This document shows, piece by piece, positions 21,559 through 35,100 of a stretch of 64,000 nt of DNA. Made by a program: the position numbers and the translations under genes. Position 1 is the stretch's first letter. Every line of letters begins with the position of its first letter. The stretch is from Macrocystis pyrifera (taxonomy: Eukaryota; Sar; Phaeophyceae; Laminariales; Laminariaceae). The stretch spans positions 18,267,142-18,331,141 of the forward strand of contig JASSKH010000001.1 in the NCBI GenBank assembly GCA_031763025.1, written 5' to 3'. The notes under the pieces are model-generated. The model saw only the letters and a list, made by a program, of their open reading frames with translations, had not been told where the DNA came from and did not search any database.

Positions 21559-24500
21559 CAACTAAAGGAAACACGCCTCCTTCGGATCTTCTCCAGCATG
21601 TACCACACGATGCTGTAAGGGCTGACATTCTCAGTCTGGGCTGTGGCGACATTCGAGATCTCCTGTACTCGATCGTTCTTCACGGGAGACGAGGCGTGAG
21701 CTGCGGTACCGAGCCGCGCCAGTTGACGTTCACCCTGAACGACTGGGAACCCGCCATCCATGCCAGGAATCTGGTGATGCTCCAGCTGATCCTCGAGTCT
21801 AGAAACCTGCTGGAGCCTGTGGAAACGGACATGGTACTTGCCGGTCGGATGGGAGCGATGGAGGTTTGTGACAGCGCACGAGCCAGTGCGCAAGCCGGAC
21901 AGAATACGGCCGAAGCAGTCCGCAAGCGGAAGGCCAATGCAAACCCCGAAGTGCGCAGCAACACCACGGCGGGTTCACGAACAGGCCCAGCGTGTTCGGA
22001 GGGTTCGCAGGGAGGCCAAGAGAGCAACGCGGCTTTCGCCCAGAGGATCGGGGTGATTTTCAGCGCCATGTACAACGTGTTCGTCGACGCTGACGTTTTG
22101 AATACGATTCAGGATGTGGCTGGGAGGTTAGCGGCGTCACTTGCATCATCAGAGGAGTGGACCTCGACCGAGCTTGGGCGACTGGTTCACTTCGCCGACG
22201 ACCGCAGTCAATATCGCGTGCGCGATATCCTGGCTCTCTACGCCGACACAGGTTTGCAGAAGAGGGTTCCGGCTCCTAAAGTGAAGAAGCAACGGTCCTC
22301 CTTCATCAGCAAGAAAATATCCAGGGGTCGTATCTTCTGGTCTCGGGCAATGGGGCTGTCATCAATCGGTCAAGACTACAACAGTTGTCAAGCCTACAAC
22401 GAGATGGTACACAAATGTAAGATCAATTCCAACAATGAAGTTGTTAGAAAAGGTGTGTATTGGGTGAGAGGCGCAGGCCTCGAAATTGAAGACGTCATAT
22501 TCCAGGATACGTTCTTATATGCGTTGTACTCGTTCATACGCTCAAGGAAAGTACACGATTACGCAAGGAAAATATTACCGTACTGCTGCAACTTCGAACT
22601 TGCGGATCAGACCCGTAGGATAGGGTGCCATTGACCTCCTCTCCTGTTCTGACCGTACTGCAGACCTGGCGGAGGGCATTCTGGATCCTTTTCCCCTCCT
22701 GCTGGCGGACAAAAAGGCTCCCCTCAAGCGTGCACCGAGCAAACTCGTCAACCCACTCCTACTGGTGACGGAGAGGAAAGGCACGGCGTACAGCCTTCAC
22801 TACGGGTCGTTTCCGCTCGACGCCTTCCACACAGAAGGTCCGGTCTACGAATAATTCATATACGCCGGAAATGATGCCCGTTTGGTTGAACTCGTAGGCA
22901 AGCCTCCTATAGCAGCCCTGTTTAAATTGTTGACAAGCCTCCTGCAGCAGTGTGAGCACTGCACGGTCCCTCAGTTGGTTTAACTTGTGGAACGTGAGAG
23001 CCCAGCAGGCAAGAGATACAACGGACGATTTCAGCACCAACCATCACATTGTAGCATCCCGGCGCTGCCGGGGTGACGGGAGGATTATCTCAAAACTTTG
23101 GTACTACGGTACAAGACAGTATCGGAAGCGCACAGCAAACAGTTGATCAGCACTCGCTTCGTATTCGTACCCTGTAGACTGCTCACGGCCCAAGACAATT
23201 GATGACAACGCGTTTCTGAATGTTTTGCCCGCTGTGGCCGTGTCCAAACAGGGGAACTCGATACACACTTCTGCTCAATAGACATCATGCGCCCCAGAAG
23301 CGTTCTATGATAGAGGTTCACCCTAAATATTCTGATGCTCCTCACTTGACCTTAAGGAGCTCCATACCTCACCCGAAAACTGAATTTTTAGCAAAATCAA
23401 ATTGATTTTTCCGATGAATAATCCCATGGCCCAAATATACAAAAACGCCACGTTTCGAAACAAGATTGGTCCTTCCGATGATTCTGGGTTAAGGAACCCC
23501 GCCATTCAGAAACCATTTTAGCGGAAATGTGCCACCTCTATCGTAGAACGCGTCCCCGTGGATTTTGATGGTGCCGACCAGAGCACAAGCTCGGTACACG
23601 TCTAGCGCCGGAACTTTCTGTGTAATATATTCCAATACGCCTACCATAAACTGGAACACAAGTCGGTTGAAGTACCCCTTTGCCTTCTATCTCATCGAAT
23701 TGCGACAACGTGGCAGTGGCCTCGTGGAAGCTGCGCGACGAGATCTTCCAGGACAAGCACAACAAACTCGCACCTAGGGTGCTGAAGGAGAGAGTGGTGA
23801 AAACCCGCAGCTGCAAGGCCGGGCGATCGACTGCATCTTCCCGGAGGAGTGAGCAAGACGCTCGATTCGGCGCTGCTCTGGAGCAGCTGGCTCAGATGTG
23901 TGCGGGGTTTCTGGCAGCTACGAGGATCGCGCCTGCGGAGTCCGGTGCCAGTATAGAGTCTGCTTCCCCGCACCTCAGGATGAACATTCATGTGGGCGAC
24001 GCAATCGACTTCTGCGACGCGATCTTGGCCTCGTCGGTAACCGCGGGAGCCCCTGAGGGCAGTGTCCGTCCCGGCGCGAGCAATTCTGATTCGCTGACAT
24101 TCGAGGGCATCGCTTTTCAACAAGGGACGCTACAGCCATTCCGACTGCGCAAGGACACGTTTTGGGGACTTCGTACGGAGTTCGACGTCATCAGCACCGG
24201 CAACCTCGCAGAGCATCTCGGTAAACAGTCGGTGATCTGTGACTATGGCAATATGAATGCACGGCACTTGCGGTTATCGGTGGATACAGAGAACCCCTGC
24301 TTGCGGATCAAGCGTAGTGTGTGTGCACCTTGTAAGATTTCATACGTTTCGACGTGTGGCGGTACTGGAGCACCAATGTTTTACGAGGAAACGGAGATGT
24401 CAGTTCTGTTCATGAATGTTTTTTATGTATCCTATCAGCGCTCGTTTTAGGTACTCTTCAGGCATGCCGCGGCCGATGCTGTTTTAATGCCTGGTCGTTG

Positions 24501-27500
24501 ACTCAAATCGCGCAGGAAGTTGTCAGTTCCCTGGTGGCCAGTGCACCGCTTCTGGAAGAGTGCTAATCGTACCTTGGGACATGGTAGCACACCAGTAAGT
24601 AGAGAACATACGTATATTTTTTCATCTACCAATATACAGCAGTTGTCCAACACCTTCGCGATTCCCTTGATCAACCTCAAGGTATACCTTCAAGTAACTT
24701 CGCATGTGGCAGCACGTGAGTGGCGGGAGAACGGGTGTGTAATTTTCTGCCTACGAACTTACAGTGCTCTCCCAACACATTCGCGACTCTCTTGATGAAA
24801 TTTGAGGCATGCAGCCGGTGCTGGCGTAACGCTTGGTCATCATCGAACCATTCTTGCGCAGGTATTGTGAATCTTCTAGTGGGCACTGCACCCCTTCTGA
24901 GGCCGCAGCCGCACGCAGTGCTGCTGACTAGCTTCATGGCATTCGTGAGTACACTGCACCTGTACAAAGACACAGGGGCGTTCTACAAGAAGCTACTCTG
25001 CATGACCTCCCAAGCTGCGGCGTTACTGCTAGGTATGCATTGCACTTTCACACATAACTCGTTCTCGTTGCCCAGTTATCGACTCGCTATAGCAGTGTGT
25101 TAGAGGCGGCCCGTCGCACGCTTTATTCCGACTTTATTTTGTGGTTGTGGTTTTAGTATAGGCCCCAAAAGGTCAAGCGAGCCCGTGATTTTCAAGTTGG
25201 ATAGAGAGCCAAAATATGTCGACGAGCACACCGATGTAGTGGGTTGTGATTCCCGGTTCTGTGCAACTGTGGTCAAGAAGTTACCATGCAAGGATTGAAG
25301 CGTTGCCCTCCATGCCACGTACAGGAGTGTCGTTGGTCAAGCTAGCCAAAGGGGGCTGTGTGGCTCGAGGTCGATACATGTCAATTGTCTTCTTGCACCC
25401 AGTGGGTGGGGGCCGCCGCCTTTCCCGGAGTTGGCGTTTACACACGGTGTGCGGTGGCATCGACCCGGGGGCCCACCTTTTTCGTCCCCGGTGTGTTGGA
25501 GTTGTAGGTGTATGAACGGATATCTGATCAGGAGATGGGACCTTACCCTCCCGGATGGCGCTGGCCCGACGAGTCTCAGTCACTCAGCAAACTGTCAGTG
25601 GGGTTGGTGTTTCCGCACCGTGCGGGGCCGTATCGACCCGGGGGACCGCTAGCTACCCCAGACGTGTTGAAGTTTCAGGGGCGGACATGACGTTGTGTTG
25701 TGTTGTGTAGGGCGTCATATTCAAGTAGTGTGCTGTGATATACTGGTGTAGTATTTACTTGAGTAGTATATGGAACTACGTAGTAAGCGCCCCGCCCGCC
25801 CCCACAGCGGTTGGGCTACAGTCAAGGAAGCAGTTCTGAATCGAATGCGGGAGGCTGTGGGAATACATGAAACGAAGAGGGCGGAGAAAGAAATGGACGG
25901 ACACAGTATTTGGGGGCAGAGAGGGGCAAGAGTATTTACGGACGATACGCAGATATACCTGGTTGGAAGGACACGTTATTTCGGGGCAAAGGGACAGGAG
26001 TAACTATGGGCGATACAAAAAATGACTGCGTGACAGAAAATATGTTTGAAAACGAAACAAAAGGGAACTATTCAGGTCGTGAGGGCAGGGGCGGTCTCCA
26101 TTTTGTCTCCATCCACGTTTTTTCTTTCACGACCAAATAATGCTTCGATCGTAACTAAAATAGTGCTCCATGCTGCCAGAATCCTTGTTCATACATGTAA
26201 TATAGTGAGCCGAGAAGGCGATCTCCAGTAATCTTGCCCTACGGCACCATGGCAGCAGTGGAACGTACGAGTGTTGTCAACGCCCATTTGTTTGACCGCG
26301 GTGAACATTTCGTGTCTTTTCTTGGCCTGTGTGAAAAGTTTTGACGATCGCCTAGAATGGAATTCGACGAGCCATATTTGGGATGGCCCCATCCCGCCTG
26401 CGCAACACAAGTTATTCGATATATGTAAGTATTAGTGCAAGTACTACATTAAAAGGGTGGAAATGAGGAGCGTGGCAGATACCCTAAAGTGTTCAGACTC
26501 CTGGTTGCAATAAGCTACTGCGTCGGCGGTTATTCTATGGGACAACGTATGTATGGTGTATGTGTTGAGCTTCACCAGTTAGGAGCATACCATACGTGAC
26601 GCTCCTCATTCTCATCGTTCCAGTGGTCACCCCTTGAGAACTGCTCCGACGATTTTGGGAAAACATGATTTTTTGTGTGGGACATAAACAGCTCACATTA
26701 GGCGTACAACAAGCACCAACACCACAACATTGATCAATGCAAAAAAAAAATAATAAGACAAGCTACTTGGAATTAGTGTGGGACAGGAAGAGCACACGCA
26801 ATGTTCCCAAACAATTATTACGGGGGGGCATAGTAAATAGGACCATATATTGTAGGTAAAAATAGCGAAATATATGGGGTTTTGTGGGTACCGTAGGTCA
26901 TATTTACTAAGGTTTCTCCGTAATAATAGTCTAGGCCAATAACAATACGACAATAAAAAAAAGTCATACGTGGTGAAAAACAAACCAGGGAGGTGGTATT
27001 TCTGGACCATACGCACTAATATAATATTACCTTTCTTGTGCGTTTATTCAGTATACCCGCCTGCCGTTGTCTGGTCTCGATGAAGGATGCTGGGGTGCGG
27101 ATTTTTTTTTACCTGGGAGTTTGTTGAAGCGAATGCATTCAGCTAACCCTGTAAGTGTGCAATAGTAAAACGCCTTCATGGTTGAGCGATGCGCGCCAAC
27201 GCAGGAAACGTTTCCCTGGTACCAGATATGTACCAGGTAGAATTGTACGACAACGAGAACAACAGCGACCTGTAATACGATATAGAGGCTCATCGACATC
27301 ACAACCACCACCACAGACAGTAAGCTTTTTTACTGGTGCTTCTGTTGACCAGCTGATGGTGGTGAGGATGGTGATCAATGATCTCTGATGATACCTGCTT
27401 GGCGTTCTAGTGACGAAGCAGCACGTAGCAAACTATACCTGGTACATGCCAACCATCACCACCACCATAACCAGAAGCAGCAACGACCGCCATCACCACC

Positions 27501-29116
27501 AGCGACAAGCTTCCGGTGCTCAGCTGGTGGTGGTGGTGGTGCTTGACTCGAGGATGGCTGTTGGTGTGGCCTCTGGTACCTGCTTTATTTTCCCTTGTTT
27601 GTGAGTCATGTCACATCACGGAGGAGTTGGAGGGTACGGAGGGGGGGGGGGGGGGGGGGGTTGTACTCGATAGGAGATATGTGCTCGATCTTATGCATGG
27701 CTGTAGTCGTATGACCATAGACCCTCGCATCCCTACAATGCCGGGACGGAGCACGTCTGGTCATCACCGACCAGGCAGACATTGCTTGCACCAAGCGCGA
27801 AGCGCCGTAAGGTGTTGGGCGAGTCGCATGAAGGGTGAGCTGCATCCTACTAAGAACCGCTTTAGAGGTGGATATTCTTGCATGTGGATGACAGCATCAA
27901 CTAATTGATTTAATTTCTGGTGTGGCCACTTCCAGAGACAGCAATGAATGGGTTTACTATGTAGCTGCCTCGTGGGTGCCTCACCATATACCCACTACGT
28001 GAGACGACCATCCCCCTTGTGCGGAGTAAAGGTTCTCCCCGCACAAGAATGATCTAACTTGACCGCCAGCCGTGGTAACCACCAAAAAAAATTACCCTGG
28101 CTGTCTGGCTCACGCAATGAGAGGCGTGTTTTACAGCGTAGTCGCCAACCGACGCCAATCCAACCTATATATATATATGTACCAGCTATATAGTACAAGG
28201 GGGGGGTACTCATTATCAAGCATGGCCGTAGTCGTATGACCATAGACCCTCGCATCCGTACGATGCTGGGACGGAGCACGTCGCGTTTCCACCGACCAGG
28301 TAGACATCGCCATAGCACCAAGCGCGAAGCACAGTGAGGTATTCGACGAGTCGCATGAAGGGTGAGCTGCATGCTATTATATGAACCGCTTGTGAGGCGG
28401 GTACCTTGTACGCGGCGGAATACGTATATGCTTGCGTTTCCCATGCCAACCCTTATTAATAAGACCTGGTAAGTAGGTCATTCAACATGATAACCAAGCT
28501 TCGCGAAGTCATGACGGCTTTGAACACGAGGGTAGGGGAGTGGCGATGCTATTTAGGGACCTTCAGAGATCCCGTCTGTTTCGAAATCGGTGGTGTTTTT
28601 TTTTGTCGCGCACGGGGACAGAAGGCGGCGTTCGAATCATATGATACCAGTATCACAGCAAGGAAGAACGACACAATCTTTAAGACGTATCAAACGTGGC
28701 AACCGCACTGCTGCAATAGAGCAGCCCAAATCGCTGCGGCCACGACGACAAGCACGGCGCAAGTACGCGTTGAACTATGCCAACCTGCGACGTAAGAAAA
28801 CGGTGCCGGCGTGGTTTGAATGTTGGGAGAAGCATGCGTGGTTTGAATGCTGGGAGCAAAAACGGGAATATTTTTTGTTTACATTTTATTCCACTCCAAG
28901 TTGCTATAAAAATATTACACACTACAGTAATTATCACGTTATTGTTATTGTTTGCTTTTCGGGCACCAGACGAACTTTGCATATAATAGTAAGATGAAAA
29001 CATCTTGATTGTAAAAACTACTATTAATACTGCTGCTGCTACTGCTGCTACTGCTCCTGCTACTACTGCTGCTACTCCTACTGCTACTATTAGACTACTA
29101 TACTACTACTATTATG

Positions 29117-29152
<36 letters not shown>

Positions 29153-32100
29153 GACTACTACTGTACCACTACTCCTACTATTATGACTCCTATTACTACT
29201 GCTACAACTACTACCAGTCAGTATAAGTACTGATTATAACACTGCAGTATGCTACCTGGTATGTACTGGAAGTATGGTTGCTAGAAGAACAGACTCCTCA
29301 GTGCCCTAGCTCTGGGATGGATATTTGCCCAGTCGGTAGAATCGGATCAGAATTCGAAATTGTAAAACAGCAGCAAGGCTGGCTTGATGGCTGACCGCAA
29401 GCGATATCTCGCCGAACGGATATCCCGCGAATCGCAATTGACTGAGGGACTGTTGGCCAAGCTCGGCACACGACGGCCAGGACTCGGCGCGAGACGCAGT
29501 ACCCCGATTAGTGTGTTTTGCACTTTCTCTGCCGATGTCGCGAGGCGCGACTGAAACACTCCGGATCGCGAGACTCACGGGACCATAACGACAGTACTCG
29601 TGGTGTGCTGTGATGTACCAATATGCACATGGCTATAAGGACAACCATCGATAAATCTATGTGAGTTCAAGTGGCCGTTACGTTGCCGCCCGTAGTCACG
29701 CTACTTGGGATTGGGGCAATGCTCAGCACGCGACGGCCAGGACTCGGTGCGACTTGAGACGCGGTGTCCCGCTGGTTGTGCCACCCACCCTCTCTACCTA
29801 TGCGGCAAGGCGGGGCGGAAACGCTCTGGATTGAGATACAATGCTTTCAGACAGACAGACAGACTACCAATCACAATATTTCATAATAAAGGGTACCTGA
29901 TTTGATAGAAACAACGGAACACGCCTCTTCGCAAGGAAACCCGGCGTGTCCAATTGTCAACAATCTTTGTCCTAAAAATGAAACACGCATTTTGAATACA
30001 ATGCTTTCCTTAGAGCCCCCCTGCCTTGCGGCCACCGGTTTTAGACTTTTCCCACTATCCATCTCTTTGAATCCCAAGCATGATACATTTTAGAGTAGGG
30101 CTGACGTCTCGTGAACTCCGTTGATTTATATTCGACAGGGCTTGAGAGTAGACCGTTTCTCTAGGTTTGGTATAGAAAAAGATTGGCGAGTTTCAAGAAC
30201 ATCCACAGCCCTTGTTTCACACAGGGACAGATTACGATTGCCACTTTATGATATAAATCTTCTCCTTGTACTTCGAAGCACATATATTCCTGACCTGTAT
30301 GAGCTACAGCAGTACTTCATGTTGCCGGGTGGGGCCAATAAAATCTGTATGATATACGACATCTTTCCTGGGTAGGTTTGGTACTACGGTACTCGTACGC
30401 AAATCCTGTACATCACCTCAGAACGGCAGGTTAGGATCTATGATCTACGTAGACCTCCATCTGCCCGACGTGTGAAAAGTTCCAAGTCTCTGTGACCTGT
30501 GAGACAGCAGTATGGGGGAGACAAAGCTGTTGGGGGAGGGACCGGAGAAGCCGCCTGTGATACAAACAAACATGGCCAGACCAAACAACCCGCTGTTGGG
30601 ACTCCTGGCGTAGATTATTCATCTGTGGTGCAGTAGAATTGCCTCTCTGTCCCTCCGTACAAGGAACATTTTTCACATCACCACACTCTCATAGTCCAAA
30701 CGGTTCCTATCGATAGATATGCACACATTGTGATGATGCAAAGAGTCGTACGACACGGGCCCGGTATGACCCTACCTGGTCTCCCGTACTACTCGTATCC
30801 GAACTTATCCCACAGTGGGTTGCACGTTTTCACTCTTCAAGTTAGCAACTATTAGCATACCGGTTATATAGTATGGTATTATTTTTGTGACGTCGTCCGT
30901 CGCGCACACCACTCTGTACCGGAATATAAGTACCTTTTTATTTCAATAGTTATTCAAAACCCTAATTATATTTAGGGACCAGTGATATAAATCTTGGTCG
31001 GGCTGCGCGAACAAACGTTCTCTGAAGTCCGGTTCGGGTGAGATATTGAGCTCCTCACATGTGCTCATGTGATTGGAGGAGCTGAGAAGATAACAAGCCA
31101 CCACCCCTACAAGGGACGCCTCTACGGCTCATAACGTCAAGCCTGTGTCATGTTTGCGGTCATTCTCTCCAACACTATTACGGGGGGGGGGGGTGTACTC
31201 GAAAAGAGAGATGTACTCGATCTCATGCATGGCCGTAGTAGTATGACCATAGACCCTCGCATCCCTACAATGGCGGGACGGAGCATGTCGGGTTTTCACC
31301 GACCAGGCAGACATTGCTTGCAAAAAGCGCGAAGCGCCGTGAGGTGTCCGGCGAGTCGCATGAAGGGTGAGCTGCATCCTACTAAGAACCGCTTGTGAGG
31401 CGGACTTGCATATGGATGACAGCTTCAATGAGTTAGTTTAATTTCCGGTGTGACCACTTCCAGAGACAGCAATGGGAGTACTATGTAACTGCCTCTTGGG
31501 TGCCGTACCTTGAACACTACGCGATACGATCAATTCCTTTGTGCAGAGTAAAGGTTCTTTACTTCGCACAAATGATCTAACTAGACGACCAGCTGTGGGC
31601 GACCGCCAAAAAAAAAACAGAAAAAAAAAAAACGGTACCCTGGATGTCTAGCTCACGTAGTGAGCGGCATGTTTTACAGTGTCGTTGCCAACCGACGCCA
31701 ACCCAACCCATATATAATATATATAATATATAATGGGGGGGGGGCATATTAAATAGGACCTACGATACACACACATATTTGGTCCTATTTACTATGGTCA
31801 CCCGTAATAAACACGGCCAAAAATGGTTACTTGCATTTCGGGGCACAGGCCTTCTTACGACGGCACTCCAGCCAGGAAAACGGCCAGTCTTTCTCGAACC
31901 AAGGGGTTGGGTCGAGGTAGCAGTTGGAACCGACGTATCCACACCTGCGACAATGAGCTCAAGTCTAGCACGAGAAAATCGGTGGAATAGATGTTTCATC
32001 GAAAGGATGGACTACTCGTACAGTAGCTCCAAAGTTTAACGGGTGATCTGCTGCACATACTTATCATTACCTGACCTCGATTTTAATGGCAGGCGTTGTT

Positions 32101-35100
32101 CCTGTTTCGAGCCTGTCTTCGGTGGAGGGGCACGCGGACACCACCAGCTTCAGAATGTTCTCTAACATGGAGATGCCATCAAAGATCGGGGATACAATGG
32201 CAACTATACTGCGGCTGACATGGAAGCACCCAATGCAAGCTTCCACAGCAACTGACGTAAGCCTGTCAAAACTCTCTGGTTCACCATTGTGTGGTATTGC
32301 GAATTCTTGCATGAGGGGATGCGGCGCCGATACTGAACGCCAGCTACAAAAAATTGGGTGCACCGAAGCCTTTGTGGTTATTTTCTCGTTGGTCCAAATT
32401 ATAGTTTAAAAAAATCACGCGCCCCTTTAATTGACCATCTATATATCAGCTAACTTGTCATTCTGAGATGTTGCGTAGGATGTGTAAGGTACAGATTCAA
32501 CCCAGGAAACATGTGTTAGATCATGCAGATTATTTCGATCCCACTCGGCGACACGAGCTAGAGAATAGAGATCAGGAGTGTATGTGCCCTCAAGTATCTA
32601 CTGTACCTGGTGTGTCATGCGGTGGGAACCGATTTGTATTAGTACTGTACGTCATGGTCTGTAGGACGTGTGGAAACGTTCCTCCATGCCTTACCGCAAC
32701 GCGGCGCATCGCTCATGGCGAATAGCCAGATTTTGAAGATTTTAAGCTCTGGCTACTGCAGTATACTGGTGACACGTATCGTTTTGAACCGTAAACCCGT
32801 TGCAACCAAACGAACTCCAGGCCTCTGCAGGCCCCACCTGCGTCCTTGGAGACATCAGCCCAAGCGAGTTTGCGAACCTAACCCTCCCGGTCTACAAAGC
32901 GATGTTCGCCCACATGCCAAGCACGGCGATGTTTTTTTTCAGGGCTGCTGGGGAACAGCAAGATGCTTTTGAAAGACGTATTGCTGCCAAAGCATTACAC
33001 ATCGGCATCGTTCGGACGGCTCTTGATTTTGGCCGGCCGCCAACTGCGCTTGAAACCGGCGCACTTCCGCTCTGCCCTGCATGCTGTCATGGACAACAGT
33101 GGCATTGTGCTGGCTCCAAACCTAGTGCAAGAACAGGTCAGTCATCGCATCTCCTGTCTACGCACCACGAAGACGGCTGATTTCCCCACATGATATGACA
33201 TTACCCTACACGCAGCCAATGGTGAAAGATAACTATATTGCAGGATACCTGGTAGTATTTTTCGGCGAGAATGGATCGAGAAGGCTCGGATTCATTTTGA
33301 TGACGCTGTAATCCTCGGTCACCGACAATGTGGTGCCTTTAGGTATCGGAGACTTTTCGACTTACAAAACTTCCCACTCCTGTCTTGACGGGCGTTCAAC
33401 AACCCCCTCGCAGCAAGCGCTATTCCATGCGCTGGGTCTCGCACCCATTGATCAAGTCCATTTGAGCATGCCGCTCGACATTCGCAGAGTGGTGCTCCTG
33501 GTGCCTACATCGGGACTGAGCCTCCTCCGCGAGTTCCACACCCCGGAGGTATACCTGGCGCTGTCCGGAACCCAGGCCAACTTTGACAACCACTACGTGA
33601 CCGTCCACATGGCCTTCGTTCGCGTGCGCCGTGGCGGGAACAAGGCCGGCGAAGATGGAAACGGCTGGCGCTCTATAAGCAAGCACCTCTCAGTGCGGGA
33701 CACCCGAGGGGACGACCCTGATGCCGAACTCATGGTATCCACGATTATACCTACGTTTGCGCTCACGCTGGCACCTCCATCTTTGACTCAGCTTCAGCTG
33801 AGGCCTTGCATGAGTTTGGAGATAGCCCAAGCTTCTAAGGACGTCCAGAGAAGGCTAGGGGGGGGGGGGGTCATAAAGGTGATCTACGGTGCAGACCTCG
33901 CCAACAAGGATTTGACCGCAATACTGACGCCTGACGGACCTTCCGGGCCGTCGAAAAGCGGTCCCTCGACTCCATCCCTCCCGTGCCCGAAAACGGCCGT
34001 GTCGAGTCGGTGTGAGGAGGACACCCCTCTTTCCGCGGGAACGGGGCGGTCTGGTGCCCCCGAATCGCCTTTCCTTCAGCGGTCCTTGAACGGCGAGTCG
34101 GTTATTGACCAGTCCCTCGAGCTGATGAGTCAGCCAGGGCGCGGAAGAGACGCCCCGCTGGCGGGCAGGGTAACGCTGGTCATGGTCAGCGCTGAGGCGC
34201 GTGCGCGTCTGGCCGGGAAAGGGGCCCCGCACGTGGAAGCATCCAGAGATCCATGCTCTGTTCGTGTCACCCTCGGTAAGGGACTTGTCCATGTTGCCCG
34301 CCTTCCCTTCCCGGTGATGAGCAAGGATGTCCGAGTGGTCTACAGCAAGAGCCAGGGTTACGCGCACTTCACCTTGTTGCCGCTTGAGGGCCTCCTTGAT
34401 GTCCCGTTTGCCTTGACGGCATGCAACGTCGAGCAGAACGACTCAAGGACCCTCTTGTCGGCCTTTTGCTGGCCGATGTGCGTGCCACTTGCTTTCTTGC
34501 CGAGGCTGGACTTCAACGCTGAGTGGGCGCGCAACACGGTGAGTACAGACATGGCCTTGTTACTGCACCGATGTACTCGAGTGATTTTCAAGACTTTTGA
34601 TATCCTGCAGATAAGACAACTTTACCTCGGAGTTTTCAATACCAAGAAACGACCGTCGAATAACCAGAAGTTACATTACAAGTACCTACCGTATGTGTCA
34701 TGGTGTATGAACCCTTTCAGAACCGCAGTCCCGTTTTGGAGACAAACGACTTGAAAATAGAGTGGTTTGTCCCCAACTTGAGACTGCAGTTCGGTAAGGG
34801 TTAAAAGTACTGTACATATACAGCAGTAACTATATGTGAAGGTGACACGCTTTGTTCACGTGGTGTACTATATGCCGCTGCAGTACGGGCTAGTCCCGTG
34901 CTGCCGACACGGGTCTAAATATGTGGACGGATACATCCAGACCGTAGGCACCACCATTTTCGTTCACGCCTTCGCATCTCGTACTTACTGATTCAGCTGC
35001 AATACCTGTTGACGTGTATACCTGGTACCAGGTATGTAAGAACCCTGCTTCCGAATCGAGATTCGTTGAACCGCGTGGCGCTCGAACTTGACCATGACAC

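Larger units (their letters stand above)
25033..32092 (+). other. Intron 5 of the DUF4470-MYND gene, 7,060 bp
   Basis: Assigned as an intron because exons 5 and 6 fit in phase and in family order. Besides the elements listed separately it holds a frame at about 25100-25288 (GPKRSSEPVIFKLDREPKYV), which reads like protein but matches no family block I know and breaks phase. A 12-bp inverted repeat (AATGAGGAGCGT) lies near 26465/26601. Two diverged CAC/GTG-rich units occupy 27250-27600. No second gene is recognised inside. Confidence 0.65.

Noticed and set aside
22417-22634. Unspliced continuation of exon 2 as the real C-terminus
   Set aside because: The GTAAG donor and TGCAG acceptor join in phase to a family block (NPLLL..HYG), so the open frame past the donor is better read as intron.
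29005-29226. ORF rich in Thr and Tyr
   Set aside because: It is the translation of a CTA/CTG trinucleotide tract.
32086-32409. Separate 107-codon gene
   Set aside because: Its first part is exon 6 of the MYND gene by phase and motif; the remainder runs past a GTAAGCC donor into intron.
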